A DNA stretch of 64,000 bases from Algibacter lectus (lineage in GTDB: Bacteria; Bacteroidota; Bacteroidia; Flavobacteriales; Flavobacteriaceae), in contig NZ_FOLN01000015.1 in assembly GCF_900112395.1 (NCBI RefSeq), forward strand, positions 18,874 to 82,873, read 5' to 3'. A program made the translations under genes and the position numbers. The notes beneath the pieces are model-generated. The model was not told where the DNA came from. It ran no database searches and was given only the letters and a program-made list of their open reading frames with translations. Shown here piece by piece: positions 27,441 through 36,835 of this stretch. Each line of letters starts with the position of its first letter. Within the stretch, counting starts at the first letter, position 1.

Positions 27441-28703
27441 ATGAAGGATTTATTTGAAAAGATTTATAAAGACAAAGGACCACTAGGAAAGTGGGCGTCT
27501 CAGGCTGAAGGTTATTTTGTATTCCCAAAATTGGAAGGCGAAATTTCTAATAGAATGAAGTTTCAAGGAAAAGACGTAATCACATGGAGTATTAATGACT
27601 ACTTAGGTTTAGCCAATCATCCAGAAGTTCGTAAAGTAGATGCAGAAGCAGCTGCACAATATGGTTCTGCATACCCAATGGGAGCAAGAATGATGTCTGG
27701 GCATACTGATTTGCACGAACAACTTCAAAATGAGTTAGCATCTTTTGTAAGTAAAGAAGCAGCTTATTTGTTAAACTTTGGATACCAAGGTATGGTATCT
27801 ACCATTGATGCTTTAGTTTCTAAAAACGATATTATTGTTTATGATGTTGATGCTCACGCTTGTATTATTGATGGTGTGCGTTTACACATGGGAAAACGTT
27901 TTACTTACAAACACAACGATGTTGTAAGTTTAGAGAAAAACTTAGAGCGTGCTACCAAAATGGCAGAACAAACAGGTGGAGGAATTTTAGTAATTTCTGA
28001 AGGTGTTTTTGGAATGCGTGGAGAGCAAGGGCGTTTAAAAGAAATAGTAGCACTTAAACAAAAATTTAATTTTAGATTATTTGTTGATGATGCTCATGGT
28101 TTTGGAACTTTAGGAGCAACAGGAGCTGGTGCTGGAGAAGAGCAAGGCGTGCAAGATGATATTGATGTATACTTTGCAACTTTTGCTAAATCTTTAGCTA
28201 GTACAGGTGCTTTTATTGCGGGTGATAAAGAAATAATTGATTATTTAAAATATAATTTACGTTCTCAAATGTTTGCAAAATCTTTGCAAATGCAATTAGT
28301 TGCTGGAGCTCTTAAGCGTTTAGATATGCTTAGAACTATGCCAGAACTTAAAGCTAAACTTTGGGAAAACGTAAACGCATTACAATCTGGATTAAAAGAG
28401 CGTGGTTTTGATATTGGTACAACACAAAGTTGTGTAACACCAGTATACTTAAAGGGGTCTATTCCTGAGGCTATGGCTTTAGTAAAAGATTTAAGAGAAA
28501 ACTACGGTATTTTCTGTTCAATAGTTGTGTATCCAGTAATTCCAAAAGGATTAATTTTATTAAGATTAATACCTACAGCAACACATACATTAGAAGATGT
28601 TTCTGAAACTTTAAATGCATTTGATGCTATTAGAGAACGTTTAGAAAACGGAACTTACAAACGTTTATCTGCTTCTGTTATGGCGGCAATGGGCGAGGAG
28701 TAG
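27441..28703 (+). CDS. Alpha-oxoamine synthase (serine palmitoyltransferase or cysteate fatty-acyltransferase type)
   Basis: A 420-residue PLP enzyme of the family that includes serine palmitoyltransferase, 2-amino-3-ketobutyrate ligase and BioF. The N-terminal WSINDYLGLANHP, the central FVDDAHGFGTLG near residue 215 and the lysine region TFAKSLASTGAFI near 250 are clear. The family condenses an amino acid with an acyl thioester and releases CO2. In Flavobacterium johnsoniae a member makes capnine from cysteate (established). I infer that this protein starts either sulfonolipid or sphingolipid synthesis. The upstream cysteine-synthase-like gene and the absence of biotin genes favour this over BioF. 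A perfect terminator follows. Confidence 0.88.
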   Translation: MKDLFEKIYKDKGPLGKWASQAEGYFVFPKLEGEISNRMKFQGKDVITWSINDYLGLANHPEVRKVDAEAAAQYGSAYPMGARMMSGHTDLHEQLQNELASFVSKEAAYLLNFGYQGMVSTIDALVSKNDIIVYDVDAHACIIDGVRLHMGKRFTYKHNDVVSLEKNLERATKMAEQTGGGILVISEGVFGMRGEQGRLKEIVALKQKFNFRLFVDDAHGFGTLGATGAGAGEEQGVQDDIDVYFATFAKSLASTGAFIAGDKEIIDYLKYNLRSQMFAKSLQMQLVAGALKRLDMLRTMPELKAKLWENVNALQSGLKERGFDIGTTQSCVTPVYLKGSIPEAMALVKDLRENYGIFCSIVVYPVIPKGLILLRLIPTATHTLEDVSETLNAFDAIRERLENGTYKRLSASVMAAMGEE

Positions 28704-28721
28704 TTCAATAACATAGAATGA

Positions 28722-28759
28722 AAAAAATCCGATTCAATTTTAATTGAATCGGATTTTTT
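28722..28759. terminator. Bidirectional terminator
   Basis: Perfect 18-pair stem (AAAAAATCCGATTCAATT with its complement) and a two-base gap, between convergent genes. Confidence 0.9.
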
Positions 28760-28781
28760 AGTTTTAATAAGAAGCTAAACT

Positions 28782-29900
28782 TTATAGAAGTTTCTTGTAT
28801 GTTTTTCTTCTTTTGTAAACTACAGGGTCAAAATGTTTCCATATTTGATGTATAGCGTGGTTATCTTCTAGCTCTGGAGTTCTAAAGCATGTTTGGATAC
28901 CTTTTTCTTTAAAAGTCTCGTAATATTCATTGAAAATCACAGCATGCACACCTTTATTTTGGTAGTCCGGATGAATTCCTATTAAATAGAAAATAACATC
29001 TTTACTATTCTTTTTAGCATTCAAAATATGTCTGAAACCAAAAGGAAATAGCTTACCATTCATTTTTTTTAAAGCAGCAGTAAATGCTGGCATTACAATA
29101 GCAAAACCTACCAATTCATCATTTTTATCTACAACAAATTTGATGTATTCTGGATTTACAAAACTTATAAATTTCTTTTTGAAATAAGCTTTTTGAATAT
29201 CGTTAATGGCCACAAACGATGATAATGAAGCATAGCTCGCATTAAACAAATCGAACATTTTGTCAACATAAGGCATCACTTCACTTGTTTTAGTGAATTT
29301 TAAGGCTTTTAGTTGGTAGCGTCTTTTTATAAGCTCTTGTGCTTTTTTAAAAAATTCTGGCTTTACATTTTCAAAAGGAAAACGACTTTCAGAATACGAT
29401 TTTTCAATCTCATATCCGGCTGCTTCGTAATGTTTTACATAATAAGCGTGGTTATACCAAGTAACCATGGGAGTAGTACTCTCAAAACCTTCCGTCATGA
29501 CACCAACTTTATCTAAGTTAGAGAATCCAACTGGACCTTCAGTATATTCTAGGTTTTTGCTTTTTCCTATTTCAGCAACCTTATCGAGTAGTATTTTAGA
29601 AACTTCTAAATCGTCTATAAAATCGAACCAACCAAAACGCATTTTTTTTATGTTTTGGTCTTGAATTTCTAAATTATTAGTAATCGCAGCTATTCGGCCA
29701 ACAATAGCATTGTTTTTGTAGGCTAAAAATAACTGAGCTTCGGCATCTTGAAAAACAGGATTCTCGTTTTTGTTAAAAGTGTTCATCTCCTGACTAATAA
29801 TAGGAGGTGTCCAGTATTCACAGTCTTTATAAAGCGTGAAAGGGAATTTTACAAATGCCTTTAAATCTTTTTTATTTTTTACTTCTTTTAGTGTAATCAT
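28782..29900 (-). CDS. GNAT-fold acyltransferase-like protein
   Basis: This 372-residue protein is widespread in Bacteroidetes and often mislabelled. The last 150 residues look like a GNAT fold: VGFAIVMPAF, then a HPDYQNKGVHAVIF acyl-CoA loop, then RTPELEDNHAIHQIWKHF. The N-terminal half (YWTPPIISQEMNTF, GPVGFSNLDKVGVMTEGF) is a family-specific extension. No substrate is known to me. Convergence with the alpha-oxoamine synthase suggests it might N-acylate the long-chain base, but that is inference only. It follows the outer-membrane protein gene by 26 bp and is probably co-transcribed with it. Confidence 0.75.
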   Translation of the reverse strand: MITLKEVKNKKDLKAFVKFPFTLYKDCEYWTPPIISQEMNTFNKNENPVFQDAEAQLFLAYKNNAIVGRIAAITNNLEIQDQNIKKMRFGWFDFIDDLEVSKILLDKVAEIGKSKNLEYTEGPVGFSNLDKVGVMTEGFESTTPMVTWYNHAYYVKHYEAAGYEIEKSYSESRFPFENVKPEFFKKAQELIKRRYQLKALKFTKTSEVMPYVDKMFDLFNASYASLSSFVAINDIQKAYFKKKFISFVNPEYIKFVVDKNDELVGFAIVMPAFTAALKKMNGKLFPFGFRHILNAKKNSKDVIFYLIGIHPDYQNKGVHAVIFNEYYETFKEKGIQTCFRTPELEDNHAIHQIWKHFDPVVYKRRKTYKKLL

Positions 29901-29926
29901 ATACTTGTTATGATAAATTTATCAGA

Positions 29927-30931
29927 TTAATCTTCAAAATCTATAGCGTCTCGTTTTGGTTTTTTTGTACTTTCTTTTGCGTCTTTTTTACTGCCTTTTT
30001 TCTTTTTCTTTCCTGAGCGTTTAGAAGTTTCTTCAATGGTATTTCCATTATCAATTTCTTTGTCTTTATGGAAATCTAATCGGTAAGACATTCCGAAGTT
30101 AACGCTAAATACAGATGGGGTATCCTTTGTGTTAAAAGTTAAAGCGGTGTCTAACTGAAAATCTTTACCCCATAAATAAGCGCCACCAAATCTAAACAAA
30201 TTATCGGCATAATAATCACTTTGAATGCCTTGTGTTTCTCCGAAAACAACCCATTGTGGACTGAAAGAATGCGTTAAGGTTAATATATATGAAAAGTCCG
30301 ATTGATCCGTTCCTATGCGATCTTTAATTAAATTCATTACAAAAACCCAACCTCCAGAAAAGTTGTTTTGTGTAGCAATCATCACTTTAGGGCTAAAGCC
30401 TTCTATAGCGTCTGCAGTATATGGATTGTCTGGAGTATCGAAGTTTGCACCAGCATAAACTGCTATGGCAGGAATTAACGATTTCCATTTAAAGGTGTGG
30501 TTGGCCTTCCAACTGTAAAGATTAGGTTTATCGTCTTCTGCATTTTTATACGGATCGTAAACTAAATATTTAGCTCCAAGAGTTAAATATTTAAAATTAG
30601 AACGGCGGTCTTTATTGTCTAAATTTGAAAAATACGATTTGTTGTCACTTTGATAGTTTCCTTCAAAGTTTAATTCTAATTGTTCCCATAATAATCCGTA
30701 ACGTACAGCAAAATCGGCACCAAAGCCTGAAACTTTATAGCCTATGGCTGGCGTGCGTTCTTCTTCAATAATATAGGGGCCAACTTCAAATTGCGCCACA
30801 TTGGTACCTACAGAAAAGGCACTACGAGAAACACCTGGCCTGTTAGAGTTTATAACATCGGTATATTGGCAAAATGCTTGAGTTGAAAAAAATGTGAGTA
30901 GGAGAATTAAAATCGATTTGATAGCTTTCAT
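29927..30931 (-). CDS. Outer-membrane beta-barrel protein with a lysine-rich C-terminal tail
   Basis: I chose the start MKAIKSILILLL at 30931, which gives a clear signal peptide ending at AFCQYTD; a start at 30958 would bury it. Residues 25-290 have alternating beta-strand patterns typical of the phenol-pathway-like transporter family of Bacteroidetes (INSNRPGVSRSAFSVGTN near the N-terminus). The barrel seems to end at NFGMSYRLDF. About 50 more residues follow, very rich in lysine (RSGKKKKKGSKKDAKES). That is unusual for an outer-membrane barrel. It is the first gene of an operon with the GNAT-like gene. Confidence 0.75.
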   Translation of the reverse strand: MKAIKSILILLLTFFSTQAFCQYTDVINSNRPGVSRSAFSVGTNVAQFEVGPYIIEEERTPAIGYKVSGFGADFAVRYGLLWEQLELNFEGNYQSDNKSYFSNLDNKDRRSNFKYLTLGAKYLVYDPYKNAEDDKPNLYSWKANHTFKWKSLIPAIAVYAGANFDTPDNPYTADAIEGFSPKVMIATQNNFSGGWVFVMNLIKDRIGTDQSDFSYILTLTHSFSPQWVVFGETQGIQSDYYADNLFRFGGAYLWGKDFQLDTALTFNTKDTPSVFSVNFGMSYRLDFHKDKEIDNGNTIEETSKRSGKKKKKGSKKDAKESTKKPKRDAIDFED

Positions 30932-31064
30932 AGTTGAAATTTTTAACGCGTTGTACACACGCGTAGATTTTATAATTTTAAGTACTAATGATTAAGGGTT
31001 TTCAAATATAGATATTTTATATATTTTTTATCATTTTTCAATGTTTTTTAAACGTATAGAATTG

Positions 31065-31072
31065 TATTTTTG
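31065..31072 (+). promoter_or_regulatory. -7 element for the DUF4834 gene (TATTTTTG)
   Basis: TATTTTTG lies 28 bp before the ATG at 31101. No -33 TTG was seen at the right distance. Confidence 0.45.
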
Positions 31073-31100
31073 TTGTTAGTTTTAATCAAAAGTTTCACTT

Positions 31101-31352
31101 ATGGGTTTATTAAGAACCATATTTATAATTGTTTTAGTCTATTATTTATTTAAAGTGCTTTCTAGAATTTTTGCACCGCTTTTAATGAAGTTTGCCGTAA
31201 AAAAAGCAGAAGAACGCTTTGGAGGTCAGTTTCAAAAACAACAACAAGAGCCTGTTAATAAAGAAGGAGAAGTAACTATTGATAAAATTCCAAATACACG
31301 AACGTCTAATAAAGATGTTGGCGATTACGTAGATTACGAAGAAGTGGATTAA
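31101..31352 (+). CDS. DUF4834 family small membrane protein
   Basis: This 83-residue protein starts MGLLRTIFIIVLVYYLFKVL, one transmembrane helix. A basic stretch (KFAVKKAEERFGG) and an acidic tail ending DVGDYVDYEEVD follow. This pattern is the Bacteroidetes DUF4834 family, whose function is unknown. It is upstream of the YfhO gene, a pairing I recall as common in flavobacteria, with a 114-bp gap. Confidence 0.88.
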   Translation: MGLLRTIFIIVLVYYLFKVLSRIFAPLLMKFAVKKAEERFGGQFQKQQQEPVNKEGEVTIDKIPNTRTSNKDVGDYVDYEEVD

Positions 31353-31466
31353 GGTTTCAACCTTTTTTTATTTCCGCGAAAGCGTAAAGTTCTTAAAATT
31401 TAAGATAAACTTCGATGCTAAGAAAATAATAACTAATGTTCACATTCATTGTTTTAAACTACTTTC

Positions 31467-33887
31467 ATGCAATTTTCAATTAAAAGTATATTGCCACACA
31501 TCTTAGTGCTCCTAGGATTTGTAATATTATCATTGGCTTATTTTAGCCCAGTTTTACAAGGAAAAGAAATTTATCAAAGCGATATTGTTCAGTTTATTGG
31601 CATGAGCAAGCAGCAGAAGGATTTTAAAGTTGAAACTGGAGAGGAAACCTATTGGACTAATGGGGCTTTTGCAGGGATGCCAACTTACCAATTGGGAGCA
31701 AGATATCCGCATAATTACATTAAAAAAATTGATGCTGTACTGCGTTTTTTACCTCGTCCAGCCGATTATTTGTTTTTATATTTAATGAGTTTTTATGTAT
31801 TACTTTTAGTGCTAAAAGTAGATTACAAACTCGCAGCACTTGGTGCTTTAGCCTTTGGGTTTTCAACGTATTTAATTATTATTTTAGGTGTTGGGCATAA
31901 CAGTAAAGCACACGCTATTGCATACATGCCTTTGGTGTTGAGCGGTATTATACTCACTTTTAGACGAAAATACATAGCTGGGTTTTTACTCACTGTTTTG
32001 GCTATGGGGTTAGAAATTGTATCGAACCACTTTCAAATGACTTACTACTTAATGCTGTTGGTGCTTATTTTGGGCATAGCTTATTTAGTAGATGCTTACA
32101 AGAAAAACGTATTACCTCATTTCTTTAAATCTGTTGGAATTTTATTCGGAGCTGTAGTTCTTGCTATTGCTCTAAATGCAACGAGCGTAATGGCTACGCA
32201 AGAGTATGTAAAGGAAAGCACACGTGGTAAAACGGAACTAACCATTAATGCCGATGGATCTCCAAAAGAGGTTTCAAACGGTTTAGATAAAGATTATATC
32301 ACGCAATTTAGTTATGGTTTTGCCGAAACGTTTAACTTGTTTATTCCTCGTTTTATGGGTGGAGGAAATGGAGAGAATGTTGGTAAAGATTCTGCTACAT
32401 ACGAGGCTTTTAGAAAATTAGGAGCCACAACAACTCAGGCGGCAGAAGAAGCTAAGCGCGCTCCATTATACTGGGGAGACCAACCTATTGTAGAAGCTCC
32501 AGCTTATGTTGGTGCTGTAATTTTGTTCTTGTTTGTATTTGCTTTATTTTTAGTAAAAGGCCGTTTAAAATGGTGGCTAGTTGGCGGAACAGTGTTTTCT
32601 TTATTATTATCTTACGGTAAAAACTTAGGGTTTTTAACTAATTTTTTTATCGATTATGTACCCATGTACAATAAGTTTAGGGCGGTAACATCAATACAAG
32701 TTTTACTAGAATTATGTATTCCTGTGTTGGGAATTTTTGGTTTGGTACGTTTGTTCAATAATTTTGAAAAAGAAGAAGAAAAGCTAAATGCGTTAAAGTA
32801 TGCCACAATAATTACTGGAGGTTTATCGCTTTTATTTTTAGTAATGAAATCGTCTTTATTCGATTTTGTTGGCGTTAACGATGGCTTTTACCGTCAGAAT
32901 TATGGGCAAGATTTTGTAGATGCCTTAAGAGAAGATAGAAAAAGCGTTTTTACAACAGATACCCTTAGAAGTTTAATTTTAGTACTGCTATCGGCAGGTT
33001 TAATTTGGTATTACTTAAAGGGTAAGCTAAAAGAAAACTTACTTGTTATTGGGTTTGCTGTGCTGTTGTTGTTCGATTTAGTTGGTGTAGATAAGCGCTA
33101 TGTAAATAGTGACGATTTTGTATCTTCTATTAAAATGAATAAACCGTTTGAAGCTACGGAGGTTGATAAAGCTATTTTGCAAGATAAAAGTTATTATCGT
33201 GTTTACGATTTAGTTTCAGGACGATCAAAACCATCATACTTTCATAATTCTTTAAATGGATATAATGCGGCAGAATTAAAACGATACCGTGAGGTTTTCG
33301 ATTTTTATATTTCTCAAAATAATATGAATGTTCTTAATATGTTTAATACCAAATATATTATTGCTCAAGGTGAAAAAGGAGAAACCTTTCCATACACCAA
33401 TAGAGAAGCGAATGGTGCAGCTTGGTTTGTTAGCGAACTTAAAAAGGTAGATTCTGCTAATGAAGAAATTAAAGCTTTGGATAGTTTAGATAATAAACAT
33501 GTTGCTGTTTTTACTAAAGGTAAAGATGCCATAATTCCAACGGAAACAAAAAAGTTTAATGTTGATTCTGTAGCAAGTATCAAAATTGTTGAGCATAAAC
33601 CAAATTATTTAAAATACGCTTCTAGCAATGCAAATAAAGGTTTTGCAGTGTTTTCTGAAGTGTATTACGGAAACGGTTGGAAAACATTTATAGATGGTGA
33701 AGAAACCGATCATATACGGGTTAATTATACGCTACGTGGTTTAGAAATTCCTTCAGGAAATCATGAAATTGTGTTTAAGTTTGATCCAGATGTAGTGAAA
33801 ACTGGAAGTACAATTGCACTTGCTAGTTCTGTTTTATTTGGACTTTTACTACTAGGTGGACTTTTCTACGGATTTCAAAAGAAATAG
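31467..33887 (+). CDS. YfhO family polytopic membrane protein
   Basis: An 806-residue membrane protein with about 12 hydrophobic helices and a large soluble C-terminal part before the last helix. YfhO proteins have a GT-C glycosyltransferase-like architecture. In Gram-positive bacteria they help glycosylate lipoteichoic acids. In Bacteroidetes the substrate is unknown. The early YWTNGAFAGMPTYQ and the late YGNGWKTFIDGEETDH segments are typical of Bacteroidetes members. The next genes (glycosyltransferase, flippase) support a role in surface glycan assembly. Confidence 0.9.
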   Translation: MQFSIKSILPHILVLLGFVILSLAYFSPVLQGKEIYQSDIVQFIGMSKQQKDFKVETGEETYWTNGAFAGMPTYQLGARYPHNYIKKIDAVLRFLPRPADYLFLYLMSFYVLLLVLKVDYKLAALGALAFGFSTYLIIILGVGHNSKAHAIAYMPLVLSGIILTFRRKYIAGFLLTVLAMGLEIVSNHFQMTYYLMLLVLILGIAYLVDAYKKNVLPHFFKSVGILFGAVVLAIALNATSVMATQEYVKESTRGKTELTINADGSPKEVSNGLDKDYITQFSYGFAETFNLFIPRFMGGGNGENVGKDSATYEAFRKLGATTTQAAEEAKRAPLYWGDQPIVEAPAYVGAVILFLFVFALFLVKGRLKWWLVGGTVFSLLLSYGKNLGFLTNFFIDYVPMYNKFRAVTSIQVLLELCIPVLGIFGLVRLFNNFEKEEEKLNALKYATIITGGLSLLFLVMKSSLFDFVGVNDGFYRQNYGQDFVDALREDRKSVFTTDTLRSLILVLLSAGLIWYYLKGKLKENLLVIGFAVLLLFDLVGVDKRYVNSDDFVSSIKMNKPFEATEVDKAILQDKSYYRVYDLVSGRSKPSYFHNSLNGYNAAELKRYREVFDFYISQNNMNVLNMFNTKYIIAQGEKGETFPYTNREANGAAWFVSELKKVDSANEEIKALDSLDNKHVAVFTKGKDAIIPTETKKFNVDSVASIKIVEHKPNYLKYASSNANKGFAVFSEVYYGNGWKTFIDGEETDHIRVNYTLRGLEIPSGNHEIVFKFDPDVVKTGSTIALASSVLFGLLLLGGLFYGFQKK

Positions 33888-33920
33888 TTTTTTACATCTA
33901 CGCAGATCGAAATTTTTTTA

Positions 33921-35210
33921 ATGAAGGCACTAAAAGTACTTATAATAAGTTATTACTGGCCACCAGCAGGAGGTCCAGGCGTGCAGCGTTGGTTAAAATT
34001 CGTAAAATATTTACCCGATTTTAATGTTGAACCTATTGTTTATATTCCCGAAAACCCTAATTATCCTTTAGTAGACGAGAGTTTAATTGCTGAAGTTTCA
34101 AAAGATGTTACCATTATAAAACAGCCTATAAGTGAACCTTATAAGTTGGCAGGCCTGTTTTCAAAGAAATCATCAAGCACTATTAGTAAAGGCATTATTC
34201 CCGAGCAGAAAACGCAAAGTTTTATTGAAAAAGCCATGCTTTATATTCGTGGAAATTTTTTTATTCCAGATGCGCGCAAAAGCTGGGTAAAACCATCGGT
34301 AGCTTATCTTTCAAATTATATAGAAAAGGAAAATATTTCAACTATTATAACCACCGGACCTCCGCATAGTTTACATCTTATTGGTTTGCAGCTTAAAGAA
34401 AAATTAGGTGTAAAATGGATTGCAGATTTTAGAGACCCTTGGACTACTATTGGTTACCATAAGCAGTTGAAATTAACGGAAAAATCTAAACAAAAACACA
34501 AAGCTTTAGAAAAGTTGGTGTTAAATACTGCCGACGATATTGTTGTTACTAGTTCTGTAACAAAAACGGAATTTGAAGCCATTACCAATAAACCAATTGA
34601 GGTTATTACTAATGGTTACGATTATGAATCTGTAGAATCTAAACCACTTGATGCTAAGTTTACAATAGCGCATATTGGTTCGTTATTATCAAAAAGAAAT
34701 CCTATAATTTTATGGCAAGTACTCTCGGAACTTGTTCAGGAACATGAGGGTTTTTCTAAAGATTTTCAATTAAATTTTGTGGGAGCCGTTAGCGAAACTG
34801 TTTTACAATCTATAGAAACCGTAGGTCTTGCTAATCATGTTAATAACGCCGGGTATGTGTCTCATAAAGAATCTATTATCTATCAAAAAAGCTCACAGGT
34901 TCTATTGTTAGTTGAGATAGACTCCAAAGAAACTAAATGTATTATTCCTGGAAAACTATTTGAATATATGGTTTCAAATCGGCCTATTTTGGCTTTGGGA
35001 CCTCAAGGTTCCGATGTGGAAAATATCATAAAAGAAACCAATACCGGAAACTACTTTTACTACACAGATTATAAATCGTTAAAATCGACTATCTTGGCGC
35101 ATTATAAGAGCTATCAAAATAAAAATTTAGAAGTGCACGCTATTGGTTTGCAAAAGTATAGTAGAAAAAGCTTGACTTCTAAATTAGCTTCGGTTTTAAA
35201 AAAGCCCTAA
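33921..35210 (+). CDS. Glycosyltransferase family 4 protein
   Basis: This 429-residue protein has a GT-B fold. It opens with KVLIISYYWPPAGGPGVQRW, the standard N-terminal glycine-rich acceptor region. A Rossmann-type donor domain follows (FTIAHIGSLLSKRNP near residue 250, and the IIPGKLFEYMVSNRPILALG donor-binding segment near 345). It probably adds a sugar to a lipid-linked or surface glycan in the cytoplasm. It is 33 bp after YfhO and 59 bp before the flippase. Confidence 0.9.
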   Translation: MKALKVLIISYYWPPAGGPGVQRWLKFVKYLPDFNVEPIVYIPENPNYPLVDESLIAEVSKDVTIIKQPISEPYKLAGLFSKKSSSTISKGIIPEQKTQSFIEKAMLYIRGNFFIPDARKSWVKPSVAYLSNYIEKENISTIITTGPPHSLHLIGLQLKEKLGVKWIADFRDPWTTIGYHKQLKLTEKSKQKHKALEKLVLNTADDIVVTSSVTKTEFEAITNKPIEVITNGYDYESVESKPLDAKFTIAHIGSLLSKRNPIILWQVLSELVQEHEGFSKDFQLNFVGAVSETVLQSIETVGLANHVNNAGYVSHKESIIYQKSSQVLLLVEIDSKETKCIIPGKLFEYMVSNRPILALGPQGSDVENIIKETNTGNYFYYTDYKSLKSTILAHYKSYQNKNLEVHAIGLQKYSRKSLTSKLASVLKKP

Positions 35211-35269
35211 TAATCTATCATTTTACGCGTTTACTTCGTAGTACTAATAATGAAATTGAATCAAAAAAA

Positions 35270-36724
35270 ATGGGCATAGTTGCTTCTCAATCTTTTAAAA
35301 ATATAATCTCTACTTATTTGGGGTTTTTAATTGGGGCAATAAATACGCTATTTCTTTACACTAAATTTTTAAGTGATGATTATTACGGTATGGTTGGCTA
35401 TATGCTTTCTTTAGCCTATGTAATAATGCCATTAATGGCCTTTGGTGCACACAACTCTTTAGTTAAATTTTATACTACTTTCAAAACGCGCGAATCACTA
35501 AATGGCTTTTTAACGCTTATGTTATTAATGCCTATTGCGGTTATTATTCCTATTGTTTTGCTTACGTATTTTGGTTATGGTTTTATAGGCGATTTATTAT
35601 CAAATAAAAATACTATAATTAAACAATACTTGTGGCATACGGTGGTTATAGCAATTTCTTTGGCGTATTTCGAGCTGTTTTTTTCTTGGGCAAAAGTGCA
35701 AATGCAAACGGTGTTTGGGAACTTTATGAAAGAAGTTTTTCATCGTGTAGGTACTATGTTACTCTTGTTGGCCTTTCATTTTGAATATATAGATTTAGAG
35801 CAGTTTATGTCTGGTTTAGCTATTATTTATTTTGTAAGAATGCTGATTATGAAGGTATATGCATTCACATTAAAATTCCCAAAGCTAACCTTTAAAAAGA
35901 TTAATAATTTAAGTCGAATTTTAAAATATTCGGGTTTAATAATTATTGCCGGAGCTATCGCAACATCACTTTTAGATGTCGATAAAGTGATGCTTGGGCA
36001 TTACATTCCAATTAAAGAAATTGCGTATTACAATGTGGCTATATTCATCACAGCTGTTATTGCGGTGCCACAACGTTCTATGCATCAGTTGTTAATGCCT
36101 ATGACGGCTAAGTTTTTAAACGAACATGATTATGAGGCTTTGGAAAATCTATACAAGAAGAGCTCACTAAACTTATTTATTGTTGCTGGTTTCATCTTTT
36201 TATTAATTGTTTTAAATATTAATCAGCTTTATTTAATCATTCCCGAAGAGTTTAATGTTGGGCTTTACGTGGTGTTTATGATTAGTGTGGTGAAATTATA
36301 CGATTCACTTTTAGGTAGCAACAATGCCATTCTTTTTAATAGTGATTATTACCGAATGGTGCTGGTTTTAGGTGTTGTTTTAGTTATTGTTATGGTAGCT
36401 TTTAATATTTTATTTATTCCTATTCTAGGTATCAATGGTGCCGGTTTAGCTACGTTTTTAGCTGTGTTTTTATACAATTCTATTAAGTTATATTTTGTTT
36501 ACAGAAAATTTAAAATCTCACCATTTTCGCCAAAAACGTTACAAATAGGGCTGTTTATCGCTAGTTTTGCTATTCTTTTTTACTTTTGGGACTTTCCATT
36601 TTATCCTATTTTAAACATTGCATTAAAGTCTATTTTAATTGCCGTACTGTACGGTTTTATTGTTTTCAAATTTAGATTTTCAGATGATATTTCTAAGTTA
36701 CTTCAGAAGTATTTGAAGGTTTAG
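35270..36724 (+). CDS. Oligosaccharide flippase (Wzx/MOP superfamily)
   Basis: This is a 484-residue protein with about 12-14 hydrophobic helices and no long soluble region. It begins MGIVASQSFKNIISTYLGF, the usual start for polysaccharide flippases of the MOP superfamily. Members move lipid-linked oligosaccharides across the inner membrane. YfhO, GT4 and this gene form a likely surface-glycan operon. Confidence 0.88.
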   Translation: MGIVASQSFKNIISTYLGFLIGAINTLFLYTKFLSDDYYGMVGYMLSLAYVIMPLMAFGAHNSLVKFYTTFKTRESLNGFLTLMLLMPIAVIIPIVLLTYFGYGFIGDLLSNKNTIIKQYLWHTVVIAISLAYFELFFSWAKVQMQTVFGNFMKEVFHRVGTMLLLLAFHFEYIDLEQFMSGLAIIYFVRMLIMKVYAFTLKFPKLTFKKINNLSRILKYSGLIIIAGAIATSLLDVDKVMLGHYIPIKEIAYYNVAIFITAVIAVPQRSMHQLLMPMTAKFLNEHDYEALENLYKKSSLNLFIVAGFIFLLIVLNINQLYLIIPEEFNVGLYVVFMISVVKLYDSLLGSNNAILFNSDYYRMVLVLGVVLVIVMVAFNILFIPILGINGAGLATFLAVFLYNSIKLYFVYRKFKISPFSPKTLQIGLFIASFAILFYFWDFPFYPILNIALKSILIAVLYGFIVFKFRFSDDISKLLQKYLKV

Positions 36725-36835
36725 TTCAAACTTGATTTTGAGGTTTTATTTGTCTAAATTCGTTGAATAAGATAGTTTACACTGTCTGCCTTATTTTTTT
36801 TAGAGTTTTCCGAAATAGCACAAAACATAAATCAC

